Part shown: positions 1 through 8,318 of the stretch, one piece after another
Layout of the letters: each line of letters begins with the position of its first letter
Numbering within the stretch: the first letter of the stretch is position 1
Program-made: the position numbers and the translations under genes
Notes under the pieces: model-generated
The model's database searches: none
The model's input: only the letters and a program-made list of their open reading frames with translations
Told to the model about the DNA's origin: nothing
NCBI RefSeq assembly: GCF_027158205.1
Contig: NZ_JAPVLU010000061.1
Location: 837-41,432 of the forward strand
Length of the DNA: 40,596 nt
Direction of reading: 5' to 3'
DNA from: Streptomyces sp. H39-S7
GTDB lineage: Bacteria > Actinomycetota > Actinomycetes > Streptomycetales > Streptomycetaceae

Positions 1-122
1 CCGTCGGCGACGTTGAGCACGACGCCGTAGAGCAGGTCGGCGGCCCCCACCAGCGTCCGCCAGGCGCCGGGGTCGATGGCCGGGTGGACATAGAGCGGGA
101 CGAGGAGGTCTCCGCCGGTCAT
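1..122 (-). CDS. Spherulation-specific family 4 (spherulin-4/Sph3-like) protein, 5' end only
   Basis: The first 40 or so codons of a minus-strand gene leave the window at base 1. The translated start reads MTGGDLLVPLYVHPAIDPG and continues through AWRTLVGAADLLYGVVLNVADG, which matches the opening beta strand of spherulin-4 proteins (typically 'VPLYVHP...W..L...YGVVLNP.SGPG'). The family includes the fungal glycoside hydrolase Sph3 (GH135), which cleaves galactosaminogalactan. No signal peptide is visible, so the product may be cytoplasmic or exported in another way. The ATG overlaps the stop of the upstream epimerase gene by 4 bases (ATGA), indicating translational coupling and membership of the exopolysaccharide operon. 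The catalytic residues lie outside the window, so activity cannot be judged. Family call is fairly sure; function is inferred. Confidence 0.75.
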   Translation of the reverse strand, partial: MTGGDLLVPLYVHPAIDPGAWRTLVGAADLLYGVVLNVAD

Positions 123-1138
123 GGCGCGGCCGGGACACCGACCGGTGCCCGGGGCGGGGCGGCCGGAGGTGCGGGGGCCGGGTCCGGTGCGGTGGCGGGC
201 GCCGGTGCTCCCTCGTTCCACAGGTCCGCGAGCGACCGCGCGAGGGTGAGGCGCGGACGCCAGCCCAGGGCCGCGACCGCCGCCGAGATGTCCGCGCGCT
301 GCCAGGACACCGACGCCGACCGGTGCGATCCGGGCCCGCTCTCCTCGATCCGGCCGCGGAAGCCGGACACGACGACCAGTCCCTCCGCGATCGCGCGCAC
401 CGGCGTGGCGTCGCCGCCCGCGATGTTCAGGAGCCGCGGCAGCGGCCCCGGGGCCATCGCGGCCAGGACGACGGCCCGCGCCACGTCGCGCACGTCGATG
501 TAGTCGCGGTACGCGGACAGGTCGCCGACGCGGACCACACCGTCCGCCCCCTCCGGGAGCGCGCGGCGCAGCTCGGCGGCGAGCCGCCCGGGGAGGCTCG
601 CCTCCGGCGACCCCGGGCCGATCGGGTTGAAGACCCGCAACACCGTGGCGTCCAGCGCCGACTGGGAGACGATGAGCGTGCCGGCCAGCTTCGTTGCCCC
701 GTATGCCCCCTGGGGCAGGGTCGGCGCGGACTCGTCGACCGGGCGGCCGAGGGTCGTGGCCCCGTACTCGCCGGCCGAGCCGAGGTGGACGAGACGGGCG
801 CCGGGCGCGGCCCGCCGCAGCGCCTCGCAGAGGACGGCGGGTCCTCGGGTGTTCAGCTCGGCGAGCCGCAGCGGGCTGCTGCCCACCGCGCCCACGCAGT
901 TGACGACGGCGTGCGGGGCCAGCGCCCGCAGCACCTCCGTGAGCGCTTCGACGGGGATGGTGGCCAGGTCGATCGGCAGGCTGTCGACGGGCGGGCCGCC
1001 CGACGACAGGTCGCGGGAAGCGGGTACGGGGGTGGTCCGGCCGCCGCCAAGCACCCGCACGCCCGGGAGGGCGCGCAGTTGCCCGGCGACGTGGGCGCCG
1101 AGGAATCCGGTGGAACCCAGGCAGAGGACGCGTCGCAT
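119..1138 (-). CDS. NAD(P)-dependent epimerase/dehydratase (extended SDR)
   Basis: A 339-residue extended SDR. The N-terminus MRRVLCLGSTGFLGAHVAGQ carries the GxxGFxG nucleotide-binding turn. An 'HLGSAGEYG' segment supplies the Ser, and YGATK (YxxxK) the catalytic Tyr/Lys. FNPIGPG and YRDYIDVRDVARA are typical of sugar-nucleotide epimerases and dehydratases. It probably modifies an NDP-sugar precursor in the cytoplasm. The last 30 residues are an Ala/Pro-rich tail outside the fold. It starts 9 bases after the nucleotidylyltransferase stop, and its own stop overlaps the next start, so it is in the middle of one operon. The exact substrate (UDP-GlcNAc/GalNAc, a dTDP sugar or other) cannot be read from the sequence. 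Confidence 0.85.
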   Translation of the reverse strand: MRRVLCLGSTGFLGAHVAGQLRALPGVRVLGGGRTTPVPASRDLSSGGPPVDSLPIDLATIPVEALTEVLRALAPHAVVNCVGAVGSSPLRLAELNTRGPAVLCEALRRAAPGARLVHLGSAGEYGATTLGRPVDESAPTLPQGAYGATKLAGTLIVSQSALDATVLRVFNPIGPGSPEASLPGRLAAELRRALPEGADGVVRVGDLSAYRDYIDVRDVARAVVLAAMAPGPLPRLLNIAGGDATPVRAIAEGLVVVSGFRGRIEESGPGSHRSASVSWQRADISAAVAALGWRPRLTLARSLADLWNEGAPAPATAPDPAPAPPAAPPRAPVGVPAAP

Positions 1139-1147
1139 GGTGTCGGC

Positions 1148-1861
1148 TCACGCTCCCTTGAGCAGCAGGCCGCGGTGGGTGGTGAACTCGGCGTTGGCGC
1201 GGTCGTAGTCGTCGGGGCGCCCGATGTCGAGCCAGTAGCCGTCGAAGTCGTACGCGCTCGGCGGAGTTTCGGCCTTCAGCAGGTCGATCACCAGCTCGTC
1301 GAAGCCGAGCGGCAGCCCCGGTGTGTAGTCGAGGAGCGTGGAGCGGGACAGGCCGTACACGCCCATCGAGACCCGGTAGTCGATGCTCGGCTTCTCGGTG
1401 AAGGCCACGACGTTGCCCGAGTCCGTGGTCAGCACCCCGAAGTCGATCTTCACCTGGCGGTCGTAGGTGGCGATGGTCAGCGGCCCCTCGGTGGTCTCGT
1501 GGTACCGCAGCACGTCCCCGAAGTCGAGGTCGGTGAGGATGTCGCCGTTCATCACGAGGAAGTGCTCGGGCAGCCGGTCGAGCATGGTGAGCAGCGGCCC
1601 CATCGTGCCGAGCGGACTGTCCTCTGTGGAGTAGCCGACGCGCATGCCCCACTGCGATCCGTTGCCGACGTAGGCGCGGATGATGTGGCCCAGGTGACCG
1701 ATGGCGATGGTGCACGTGGTGAAGCCGGCGTTCGCCAGCTGCCGCATCACGATCTCCAGGATCGCGTGCTGGTCGCCGATCGGCACGAGCGGTTTGGGCA
1801 GGGCGGTCGTGTACGGCAGCAGCCGGACGCCCTTGCCTCCGGCCAGAATGACTGCGTGCAT
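1148..1861 (-). CDS. Sugar-1-phosphate nucleotidylyltransferase
   Basis: A 237-residue NTP_transferase protein of RfbA/GlmU-N type, which activates a hexose-1-phosphate to an NDP-sugar. The signature MHAVILAGGKGVRLLPYT contains the GGxGxR pyrophosphorylase loop, followed by PKPLVPIGD (Lys for phosphate binding), FLVMNGDILTDLDF (metal-binding Asp) and FTEKP. YWLDIGRPDDYDRAN closes the fold. The length fits a stand-alone enzyme without an acyltransferase domain. An excellent ribosome-binding site (AAGGAGG, 8 bases ahead of the ATG) fixes the start. It lies between two SDR genes and presumably supplies the sugar nucleotide that they modify for the PelF-like transferase. Base specificity (UTP, dTTP or GTP) is not clear. 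Confidence 0.88.
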   Translation of the reverse strand: MHAVILAGGKGVRLLPYTTALPKPLVPIGDQHAILEIVMRQLANAGFTTCTIAIGHLGHIIRAYVGNGSQWGMRVGYSTEDSPLGTMGPLLTMLDRLPEHFLVMNGDILTDLDFGDVLRYHETTEGPLTIATYDRQVKIDFGVLTTDSGNVVAFTEKPSIDYRVSMGVYGLSRSTLLDYTPGLPLGFDELVIDLLKAETPPSAYDFDGYWLDIGRPDDYDRANAEFTTHRGLLLKGA

Positions 1862-1917
1862 GTGGTGGGCCTCCTTCTGGCCTGACGGCCAGAGGTCGTG
1901 TGCTGGTGGGCGACGGG

Positions 1918-2910
1918 TCAGATGTTGTAGAGCGCGGTCTTGTAGCGGGCGAGGTTCGCCGGGTCGCGGAAGAACGCGATGGTGTGTTCCAGGCCCTGTT
2001 CCAGGCTGTGGTCGGGGGCCCAGCCGGTCGCGTCACGCAACCGGGTGGCGTCGCAGACCAGCCGCATCACCTCCGAACCGGCGGGCCGGATGCGCTGTTC
2101 GTCCTCGACGACGTCCAGGTCGGTCTCCATGAGCTTGCCGATGAGCTGCACCAGGTCGCCGACGGAGATCTCCCCGCCCGTCCCCGCGTTGAAGGTCCGC
2201 CCGACGACGCTCCCGGCGGGCGCGGTCCCCACCGCGAGGAACGCGCGCGCGGTGTCCCGCGCGAAGGTGAAGTCGCGCGTCGGCCGCAGATCGCCGAGCG
2301 TGATGGTCCGCTCCCCGGCGGCCACCTGCCCGATCACCGTCGGGATCACCGCCCGCATGGACTGCCGCGGCCCGAAGGTGTTGAACGGCCGCAGCGTCAC
2401 CACCGGCGTGCCGAAACTCGCGAAGTAGCTGTCCGCCAGCCGGTCGCCGCCGGCCTTCGAAGCCGCGTACGGGGACTGGGTGTTGATCGGGTGGTCCTCG
2501 GAGATCGGTACGGTCTGCGCGGTGCCGTACGTCTCGCTGGTGGAGGTGTGCACCAGCCGCGGGATCTCCAGGTGGCGGACGGCCTCCAGCACGTTCAGCG
2601 TGCCGGTGACGTTGGTGTCCACGTAGGAGTGCGGCGCCCGGTACGAGTACGGGATCGCGATCAGCGCGGCCAGGTGGTACACGGCCTCGGCACCGTCCAC
2701 CAGCTCCCGGACGGAGCCCGGATCGCGGACGTCGCCCAGGACCACGTCCACCTGGCTCATCGTCTCGGCGTCCACGGTCTCCAGCCAGCCGAAGGACGAG
2801 AACGAGTTGTACTGGGCCATCGCGCGTACCCGGTGGCCAGAGGCGACCAGCGCCTCCACCAGGTGTGAGCCGATGAAGCCCTCGGCGCCCGTGACGGCTA
2901 CCAATGTCAT
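1918..2910 (-). CDS. NAD-dependent 4,6-dehydratase/epimerase (LegB-like extended SDR)
   Basis: A 330-residue extended SDR. VAVTGAEGFIGSHLVEALV is the Rossmann motif. VHTSTSETYGTAQ, then YAASKAGGD (YxxxK), gives the Ser/Thr-Tyr-Lys active site, and RPFNTFGPRQS is the substrate loop. The run QYNSFSSFGWLETV after strand 2 recalls the LegB-type UDP-GlcNAc 4,6-dehydratases of nonulosonate pathways; UDP-glucose/GlcNAc 4-epimerases are the other possibility. It starts at ATG with GGAG eight bases upstream. It sits 42 bases downstream of the membrane protein and 56 bases ahead of the nucleotidylyltransferase, so it reads as one of the precursor enzymes of the cluster. The fungal galactosaminogalactan cluster uses a UDP-Glc/GlcNAc epimerase (Uge3); whether this one is equivalent is inference. 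Confidence 0.85.
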   Translation of the reverse strand: MTLVAVTGAEGFIGSHLVEALVASGHRVRAMAQYNSFSSFGWLETVDAETMSQVDVVLGDVRDPGSVRELVDGAEAVYHLAALIAIPYSYRAPHSYVDTNVTGTLNVLEAVRHLEIPRLVHTSTSETYGTAQTVPISEDHPINTQSPYAASKAGGDRLADSYFASFGTPVVTLRPFNTFGPRQSMRAVIPTVIGQVAAGERTITLGDLRPTRDFTFARDTARAFLAVGTAPAGSVVGRTFNAGTGGEISVGDLVQLIGKLMETDLDVVEDEQRIRPAGSEVMRLVCDATRLRDATGWAPDHSLEQGLEHTIAFFRDPANLARYKTALYNI

Positions 2911-2952
2911 GTCGAATGCTCCGGTTTCTTGAAAGGGAACGGTTCTTGCAGC

Positions 2953-4344
2953 TCAGCGGTGGGAAGTGGCGCGGCCCAGCAGGGAGCAGGCGATGGCGAT
3001 CAGTACGGCCGCCGCGCTCGCGCAGGAGACCACCTGAACCACCGGATGGTCACCGAACTCCCAGCAGAGGAAGGCGACTTCGATGACGGCGGCGGTCACG
3101 CAGACCAGCGCGGCGGGCCAGGCGGCGCCGAACGCCTGGAGCAGCAGCGAGAGCCACAGCACCGCGCCGAGCGTGAGCAGCGCGCCCAGCCGCAGCGCGG
3201 TGAGGGCCGCCGCGAGCGTCGCGAGGACGATCACGTATCCGGCCAGGCACCGCAGCAGCGCCGAGGCCGACCGGGTCCTGAAGCCCCCGGCGTCGACGCT
3301 GCGCCGCAGCGCGGTGACCCCACGGCCGCGGAAGCGGTACAGCAGCCATTCGGCGGCGCCCATGCTCAGCGTCAGCGCGACCGCCGAGACGCCCGCGCCC
3401 AGGGCCAGCACGAGGACCAGCACCGCGCTGGCCAGCCCGTACAGCCCGTAGGGAACGGAGGCGGTGAGCGGCGGGGGGGCGGGCGCGCCCGTCTCGGGCG
3501 GCGTGCGCAGCCCGCGCAGGACCTGCCGGCCGGCGAGCAGCAACGCCGCCACCGGCGTGGCGATGACCAGACCGGCCCGCAGCGCGGGAGGCAGGTCCCA
3601 CACCAGCAGCAGCGCGGCGCCCACCGTCGTCGGGGCGAGCGCGAGCAGCAGATCCCGCTCCCGGCCCAGCACCAGCAGTGCGGTCGCCGCCGCCAGATAG
3701 CCGGACTGCCCCACCGCGAACGCGGCGTCGCTGCCCCGCGACGCGAACCCGATCGCGATCGCCGACGCGAGCAGCGCCCCCGCCGGCGCGCCCCGCAGCA
3801 GGCAGCGGGCGGTGGCCCGCCGCCCGTCGGAGCCCAGGCGCAGATAGGCGCGGTGCGCCAGTGCCTGGTTCCAGGCCCAGCCGGCGAGCGCGGCGGCGGA
3901 CAGCGCCACCGTTCCCGCGGGCATCCCGAAGGCGTCCGGCGGACCCGCGAGGAGCGTCCCGCCCAGGACGTACGCCAGTCCGGGCAGCCCGAAGACGATT
4001 CCCCGCAGCAGGCACTGCCAGGGGTTGATGCGCCACGGGTCGGGGCCCGGTTCCGGCGCGGGGTGCCGGCGCCTGCCCGCGCCCCGCGCGTGCAACTCCT
4101 CGGCCAGCTCGAAGAGATCGGACCGTCCGTACCGTTGCACGATGAGCTCGTGCGTCAGTCCGTCGGACTCCAGCACGGCGGCGATCTCGTCCGCGTGCAC
4201 GGCGGCCGCGCACACCTCGTCGAGGCGCTCGGCGAGCTCCTCCAGCGGGTCCTCGGCCCAGGAGGGCCGGCGGCGCTGCCGCTGCCGCGGCACCGTGGGC
4301 AGTGCGCCCCCGTCCTGCGGTACGAGGCGCAGCGGTCCGCTCAC
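2953..4344 (-). CDS. Polytopic membrane protein of the exopolysaccharide cluster (possible PelG-role transporter)
   Basis: A 463-residue protein. The chosen start is a GTG overlapping the pelF stop by 4 bases (GTGA); the frame stays open further upstream only because it lies beneath pelF. Residues 1 to about 100 are hydrophilic, with a charged helical part (WAEDPLEELAERLDEVCA) and HELIVQRYGRSDLFELAEEL. After that come about 10-12 hydrophobic segments rich in Ala/Leu/Gly, for example LLRGIVFGLPGLAYVLGGTL and SGYLAAATALLVLGRE, ending FLCWEF and a final helix. In Pel loci the gene after pelF is pelG, a flippase-like membrane protein; position and topology suggest the same role here, but I see no clear MATE/PelG signature. 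The soluble N-domain is unusual for a flippase. Real gene: likely. Function: inferred from context. Confidence 0.7.
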   Translation of the reverse strand: MSGPLRLVPQDGGALPTVPRQRQRRRPSWAEDPLEELAERLDEVCAAAVHADEIAAVLESDGLTHELIVQRYGRSDLFELAEELHARGAGRRRHPAPEPGPDPWRINPWQCLLRGIVFGLPGLAYVLGGTLLAGPPDAFGMPAGTVALSAAALAGWAWNQALAHRAYLRLGSDGRRATARCLLRGAPAGALLASAIAIGFASRGSDAAFAVGQSGYLAAATALLVLGRERDLLLALAPTTVGAALLLVWDLPPALRAGLVIATPVAALLLAGRQVLRGLRTPPETGAPAPPPLTASVPYGLYGLASAVLVLVLALGAGVSAVALTLSMGAAEWLLYRFRGRGVTALRRSVDAGGFRTRSASALLRCLAGYVIVLATLAAALTALRLGALLTLGAVLWLSLLLQAFGAAWPAALVCVTAAVIEVAFLCWEFGDHPVVQVVSCASAAAVLIAIACSLLGRATSHR

Positions 4345-5897
4345 TGGGCGGCCTCCGTGACGGTGTCGTCGTCGACCGCGGAGTCCAGGGCCGGTTGAAC
4401 GTGGAGGCCGGGACCCTGGATACCGGGACCGTGGTGGCTGCGGGCCTGCCACTCCACCCCGACGGGGGTGAGGACGAGCCACGGCTGCCGGGCCGACAGT
4501 TCGGTGTAGATGCCGCGGAACGTCTCGATGGTCTGGCGCAGCGTGAACTGGTCGATCACCCGGAGCCGCGCGTCCCATCCCATGGACGCCCGGGTCGCCG
4601 GGTCGCGCAGCAGCGCGAGCGCGGCCTTCGCCATCGCGGCGGGATCGCGCGGCGGCACCACGAGCCCCGCCTCGCCGACCGCCTCCCGTACGCCTCCGAC
4701 ATCCGTCGAGACGGTGGCGCGCGCGCAGGACATGGCTTCGATGAGGGTGAACGGGAAGCCCTCGCTGATGCTGGAGAGCATCACGACGTTCCCGGCCGCG
4801 TACGCGTCGCGGATGTCCTCGACGCGCCCCTCGAACGTCACCGCGTCTCCGACGCCCAGCTCGCCCGCCAGCGCGACGCACCGGTCGCGGTACCCCTCGC
4901 CACCCCTCGGTGTTCCGCCGAAGAGCCGCAGCAGCGCCTGCGGCAGCTCGGCCCGCACGAGGGCGAAGGCGCGGATCAGCGTCTCCAGGTCCTTGATCGG
5001 GTCGATCCGCCCGGCCCAGCTGAGGGTGGGCACGGCCGGTTCCGGGCCGGCCATCGGGAAGGCGTGGGGGTCGACGCCGTTGTACACGGTGCGGATCCGG
5101 TCGGGCGCGGTGCCGCCGCGTTCCTCCCAGCGCCGGTTGTAGCGGCTGCCCGGGGTGACGAGCGCGGCGCGGCGGTACGACTCCTCCGCGAGCAGCCGGT
5201 AGAAGCCGAGCATGAGCGCCTTGACGGGCCAGCCGTACGGGCCCGTCCGGTAGCCGAGGTACCGCTCGCGCAGGTACACGCCGTGCTCGGTGAGGAGGAA
5301 CGGCGTGCCGTGCTCGTGGTGCGCCACCAGCCCCGGGAGGGTCGCGAGACCCCCGCTGACGGCGTGCGTGATACTTCCCGGCTCGGGCACGGCGCAGAGT
5401 GGACGCAGCGCGTGTTCCAGCAGGTCGGTCGCGGTGAGGGCGTCGTGCAGGGTGGGGCGGGCCGCCGCGGCGGCGACATGCGGCCGGTTCCAGACGTGGG
5501 TCAGGACGCGCAGGGCGTCCTCGGAGCGCAGCGCCGCGGAGAGCGACCCTTCGCGGGCCAGTGCGGCCAGCGCGTACAGCTGGGGGGCGAACTCCGCTTC
5601 GGCGGCCGGGTCGAGCAGCGACAGCAGGAAGCGTTCGTAGCCGGCCCGGAACACCTGCGACTGGCGGCCGCGGGGCGCGCGGCCCGCCGGCTGGTGGCCC
5701 CACAGGGGTATCTCGGTGAAGTCCCTTACGTTGCCCGGAAGATCCCAGGCGAGTGTGTCCCGCCCGGTGCCGGTCACGGCTATCAGGCGGAAGTCGAAGT
5801 CCGGCATTCCCCGGACGAGTTGGTCGCACCAAACGCTCACGCCGCCGTGGCTGTGCGGGTATGTGCCTTCGGTCAGCAAGGTCACCTGGGTCTGCAT
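4341..5897 (-). CDS. pelF: GT4 family glycosyltransferase, PelF type
   Basis: A 518-residue cytoplasmic glycosyltransferase. The N-terminal part (about 1-270) has the PelF/DUF3492 opening VTLLTEGTYPHSHGGVSVWC with DQLVRGMPDFDFRLIAVTG, and later LLTEHGVYLRERYLGYR. The C-terminal GT-B half has WAGRIDPIKDLETLIRAFAL, LRLFGGTP, VTFEGRVEDI and the retaining GT4 E-x7-E motif in SEGFPFTLIEAMSCARATVS, then TDVGGVREAVGEAG. In Pel systems PelF polymerises a GalNAc/GlcNAc-containing cationic polysaccharide from UDP sugars. Here it follows a deacetylase gene after a 183-base gap and is translationally coupled to the membrane protein. About 40 residues after the last helix are extra. The ATG has a G-rich stretch about 12 bases upstream. 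The family call is strong; the polymer made is unknown. Confidence 0.9.
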   Translation of the reverse strand: MQTQVTLLTEGTYPHSHGGVSVWCDQLVRGMPDFDFRLIAVTGTGRDTLAWDLPGNVRDFTEIPLWGHQPAGRAPRGRQSQVFRAGYERFLLSLLDPAAEAEFAPQLYALAALAREGSLSAALRSEDALRVLTHVWNRPHVAAAAARPTLHDALTATDLLEHALRPLCAVPEPGSITHAVSGGLATLPGLVAHHEHGTPFLLTEHGVYLRERYLGYRTGPYGWPVKALMLGFYRLLAEESYRRAALVTPGSRYNRRWEERGGTAPDRIRTVYNGVDPHAFPMAGPEPAVPTLSWAGRIDPIKDLETLIRAFALVRAELPQALLRLFGGTPRGGEGYRDRCVALAGELGVGDAVTFEGRVEDIRDAYAAGNVVMLSSISEGFPFTLIEAMSCARATVSTDVGGVREAVGEAGLVVPPRDPAAMAKAALALLRDPATRASMGWDARLRVIDQFTLRQTIETFRGIYTELSARQPWLVLTPVGVEWQARSHHGPGIQGPGLHVQPALDSAVDDDTVTEAAQ

Positions 5898-5963
5898 GGC
5901 GAATCGGTCCCCCCACGGGTCCGTCGGTGAATGCGCCGCGTACGGTCCTTCGCGGCGCTGGTG

Positions 5964-6003
5964 GGCGCTGGAGCGCCGGCTGTGGGCCGGCGGCTCCAGC
6001 GCC
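5964..6003 (-). other. Strong intercistronic hairpin between deacetylase and pelF
   Basis: Arms at 5964-5980 and 5986-6003 pair over 17 bases with a single one-base bulge and a 5-base loop. It lies in the 183-base gap between the deacetylase stop and the pelF start. No T-run follows on the minus strand, so it may be an mRNA-stabilising or attenuating structure rather than a full terminator. Confidence 0.5.
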
Positions 6004-6080
6004 TCTGTATCGGTGGGTGCTCGGTCGTGCCCCTGGTGCGGGTGCCGCTCGGCCGCGGTGCGAAGCCGCCGCCGGGCCGA

Positions 6081-8318
6081 CTACCGGCGTGCTGACCGGG
6101 TGTTGCGGTGCTGCTTCTTCTTGGCGGTGTCACCGGGGCCGTACGGAACCGGCTCGGTCGCGCCCGTCGGTACGGGCAGTACCTGGGCCGAGTCCGTCGC
6201 CTTGGCGGTCTGAGCGCTCTGGGCGGCGGCGGCCGGCGTCGCGGTGACGGCGGCGGGTGTGGCGGCGGCGGTGAGCTTGAGCGTCACCGAGCTCTGCAGC
6301 GCTCCCGGGGCGACCCAGCCGGAGAGCTGTCCCGCGTAGCCCGCACCGAAGGCGGTGGTGCCGACGAGCTGCGCCTGCCGGGTGCCGACGGGCATGCTCG
6401 CGGTGGTCTGCAGGCCGCCCGGCGCGGTGACGGTGACGGTGTCACCGATCCGGTAGGCGGTGACCTTGCTGGCCTTGACCGCCGTGTCCCAGGCGGCGCG
6501 CTTGGCCAGCTCGGCGGAGATCTCGGCCATCTTGAGGTTCACGATGGGCGTGCTGGTGGCGTACAGGTCCTTGTAGTCGCCGAGGATCTTCTCCATGACC
6601 GGATAGGCGATCCGGTCCTCGGCGAAGTTCGACTGGTGGACGTAGTGCGGGCGCGGGTTGTTGGACAGCACGTGCGCCAGGTCCGTCCGCGCCTCCAGCG
6701 GCACGATGTACGAGGCGTAGCCGGTCGCCGTGTCCAGCGGTGCGGGCAGGCAGGTGGACGTCGCGGAGCCCTCGCAGATGCCGCTGCCGCCGTCGGCCGC
6801 GCTGGTGTAGATCCAGTTGTACTCGTCGACCTCCTCGTTCGCCCGGCCCGCGTTGTAGAAGACGTTCATCGGGAAGCGCGGCACCGTCAGCGCCGGCCCG
6901 ACCTTGCGCTGCTGCGGGTCGCGCGAGTTGTCGCTGCCCAGCACCGTGACACCGGTAGCGGTCAGCGACGTGGCGAGGTTCGGGTTGTCGACGGGCTGCT
7001 GCGGCAGGATCTTCAGGCCGGAGTGCTCCCCGGTGAGCAGCTCCTGCTTGTTGACGGTGAGGCCGTGCTGCGTGGCCCAGGTCGTGTTGTCCTTGATCTG
7101 CGCGGTGATGTCCGCCTTGCTGGTCCACACGGTGGCGCCGGTGGTGGTGGTCGAGCACTTCCACGGCACCACGGAGACGTCCTGGACGCAGCCGAGGTAC
7201 GGGTGGGTGTAGGTGTGGTTGACCCAGCGGTACGCGCTCCGGTCGGCGAGGAGCTGCGCCGCGAGCGGGTCGGCCCCGCCGTGCTCGGCCTTGTAGTCCT
7301 CGCTGCCGCCGCCGTTGTACATCAGGTCCGGTGTGAAGCCGTTCGCCGCCGACCACTGCTTGAGGTAGACGGCGTCCGCGGGCGTCATCCGGATGGGGTC
7401 CGGGTCGGACTGGTCGGTGCCGACGGCGCAGTCCACGTCACCGGGTGTGCAGTTGAGCGTGGTGTTCCAGCGGTCGTCGCCGAGGAACACGTCGTCCATG
7501 TGCAGGGCGAAGTAGTTCCGGTCGGCGCCGAGGTGGATGCCCTGGGTCATCCACTCGACCATGCCGCGGGCGAGCAGCCGGAATTGCTGCTGGTACTGGT
7601 TGTAGACGAACGTCACGACCAGTTCGCGGCGGCCGTCGTGGCTGTACTGCCCGACGAGCGAACCGCGGGCGGTGCTGCCCTGGATCGGGGCGTCCACGTA
7701 ACTGGTGAACGTCGACCCGGCGGCCTGGGTCGCGAGCGGTGTGGCGAGGAACGCGTAACTCTCTCCGACGGTCGGCGAGTTGTCCTCGAAGGGCACATTG
7801 CCCTTGAGGTAGCCGAAGGGCCCGGCGGTGGCCGTCACCGCGGCCGTGACCCCGTCCAGCGAGCCGATAAAGCCGGGGTCCTGCGCGTAGTTCAGCCCGA
7901 CCTCGGGCCGGGCGTAGGTGTACGCGTCGACCTGGGGGATGCCGAAGGCCGTCTCGTACGCGGCGAGTGCCGCCATCTCGGCGGATCCGGCGCCGAACGG
8001 GTTGTCGTTCGGCAGGACGACGGCCTGGAACTTGGCGCGCGGCCTGCCGGCGACCGTGTCGCTCAGATAGGCCGCGGTGATCTGCGGCCGGGCGGCACTG
8101 TTCAGGTCGACCGTGGTGTACGGCGTGCCCGCGCTGTCGAGTTCGGCGGCGATGGCCTGCGTGGCCGGCCCGCCGTCGTCGACGACGAGCACCCGCAGAT
8201 CGATCCTGGGGGTGACGGCCGCGGCGGTGGCCGCGGAACTCACTCCGGCCGCGGGCCAGGTGAGGCTGAGCATCGCCGCGGCGGTGCACGCCGTGGCAAG
8301 GCGGGTTGTTCGACCCAT
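6081..8318 (-). CDS. Secreted polysaccharide deacetylase, Agd3/PelA-like (CE18-type)
   Basis: A 745-residue secreted protein. The ATG at 8318 is chosen because GGGGAGGAATCC directly precedes it. The signal peptide starts MGRTTRLATACTAAAMLSL and ends near AAGVSSA. Next comes a Rossmann-like domain (IDLRVLVVDDGGPATQAIAAE), then a deacetylase domain with FALHMDDVFLGDD (Asp275/Asp276), VNHTYTHPYLGC (His368/His372, the HxxxH metal pair) and LLTGEHSGL. The C-terminus has a beta-rich part (GDTVTVTAPGG) and an Ala/Thr linker. Layout and motifs match Agd3, the deacetylase of fungal galactosaminogalactan, and the deacetylase half of PelA. It probably removes N-acetyl groups from the secreted polymer to give a cationic, adhesive product. 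It is the first gene of the cluster. Exact family (CE18 versus PelA-type) rests on memory of these sequences. Confidence 0.82.
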   Translation of the reverse strand: MGRTTRLATACTAAAMLSLTWPAAGVSSAATAAAVTPRIDLRVLVVDDGGPATQAIAAELDSAGTPYTTVDLNSAARPQITAAYLSDTVAGRPRAKFQAVVLPNDNPFGAGSAEMAALAAYETAFGIPQVDAYTYARPEVGLNYAQDPGFIGSLDGVTAAVTATAGPFGYLKGNVPFEDNSPTVGESYAFLATPLATQAAGSTFTSYVDAPIQGSTARGSLVGQYSHDGRRELVVTFVYNQYQQQFRLLARGMVEWMTQGIHLGADRNYFALHMDDVFLGDDRWNTTLNCTPGDVDCAVGTDQSDPDPIRMTPADAVYLKQWSAANGFTPDLMYNGGGSEDYKAEHGGADPLAAQLLADRSAYRWVNHTYTHPYLGCVQDVSVVPWKCSTTTTGATVWTSKADITAQIKDNTTWATQHGLTVNKQELLTGEHSGLKILPQQPVDNPNLATSLTATGVTVLGSDNSRDPQQRKVGPALTVPRFPMNVFYNAGRANEEVDEYNWIYTSAADGGSGICEGSATSTCLPAPLDTATGYASYIVPLEARTDLAHVLSNNPRPHYVHQSNFAEDRIAYPVMEKILGDYKDLYATSTPIVNLKMAEISAELAKRAAWDTAVKASKVTAYRIGDTVTVTAPGGLQTTASMPVGTRQAQLVGTTAFGAGYAGQLSGWVAPGALQSSVTLKLTAAATPAAVTATPAAAAQSAQTAKATDSAQVLPVPTGATEPVPYGPGDTAKKKQHRNTRSARR

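Noticed and set aside
4344..5916. Upstream extension of the membrane-protein frame, giving a 987-residue product
   Set aside because: It lies under pelF in another frame; the extension has antisense-like Arg/Pro/Gly composition and the GTGA coupled start explains the gene.
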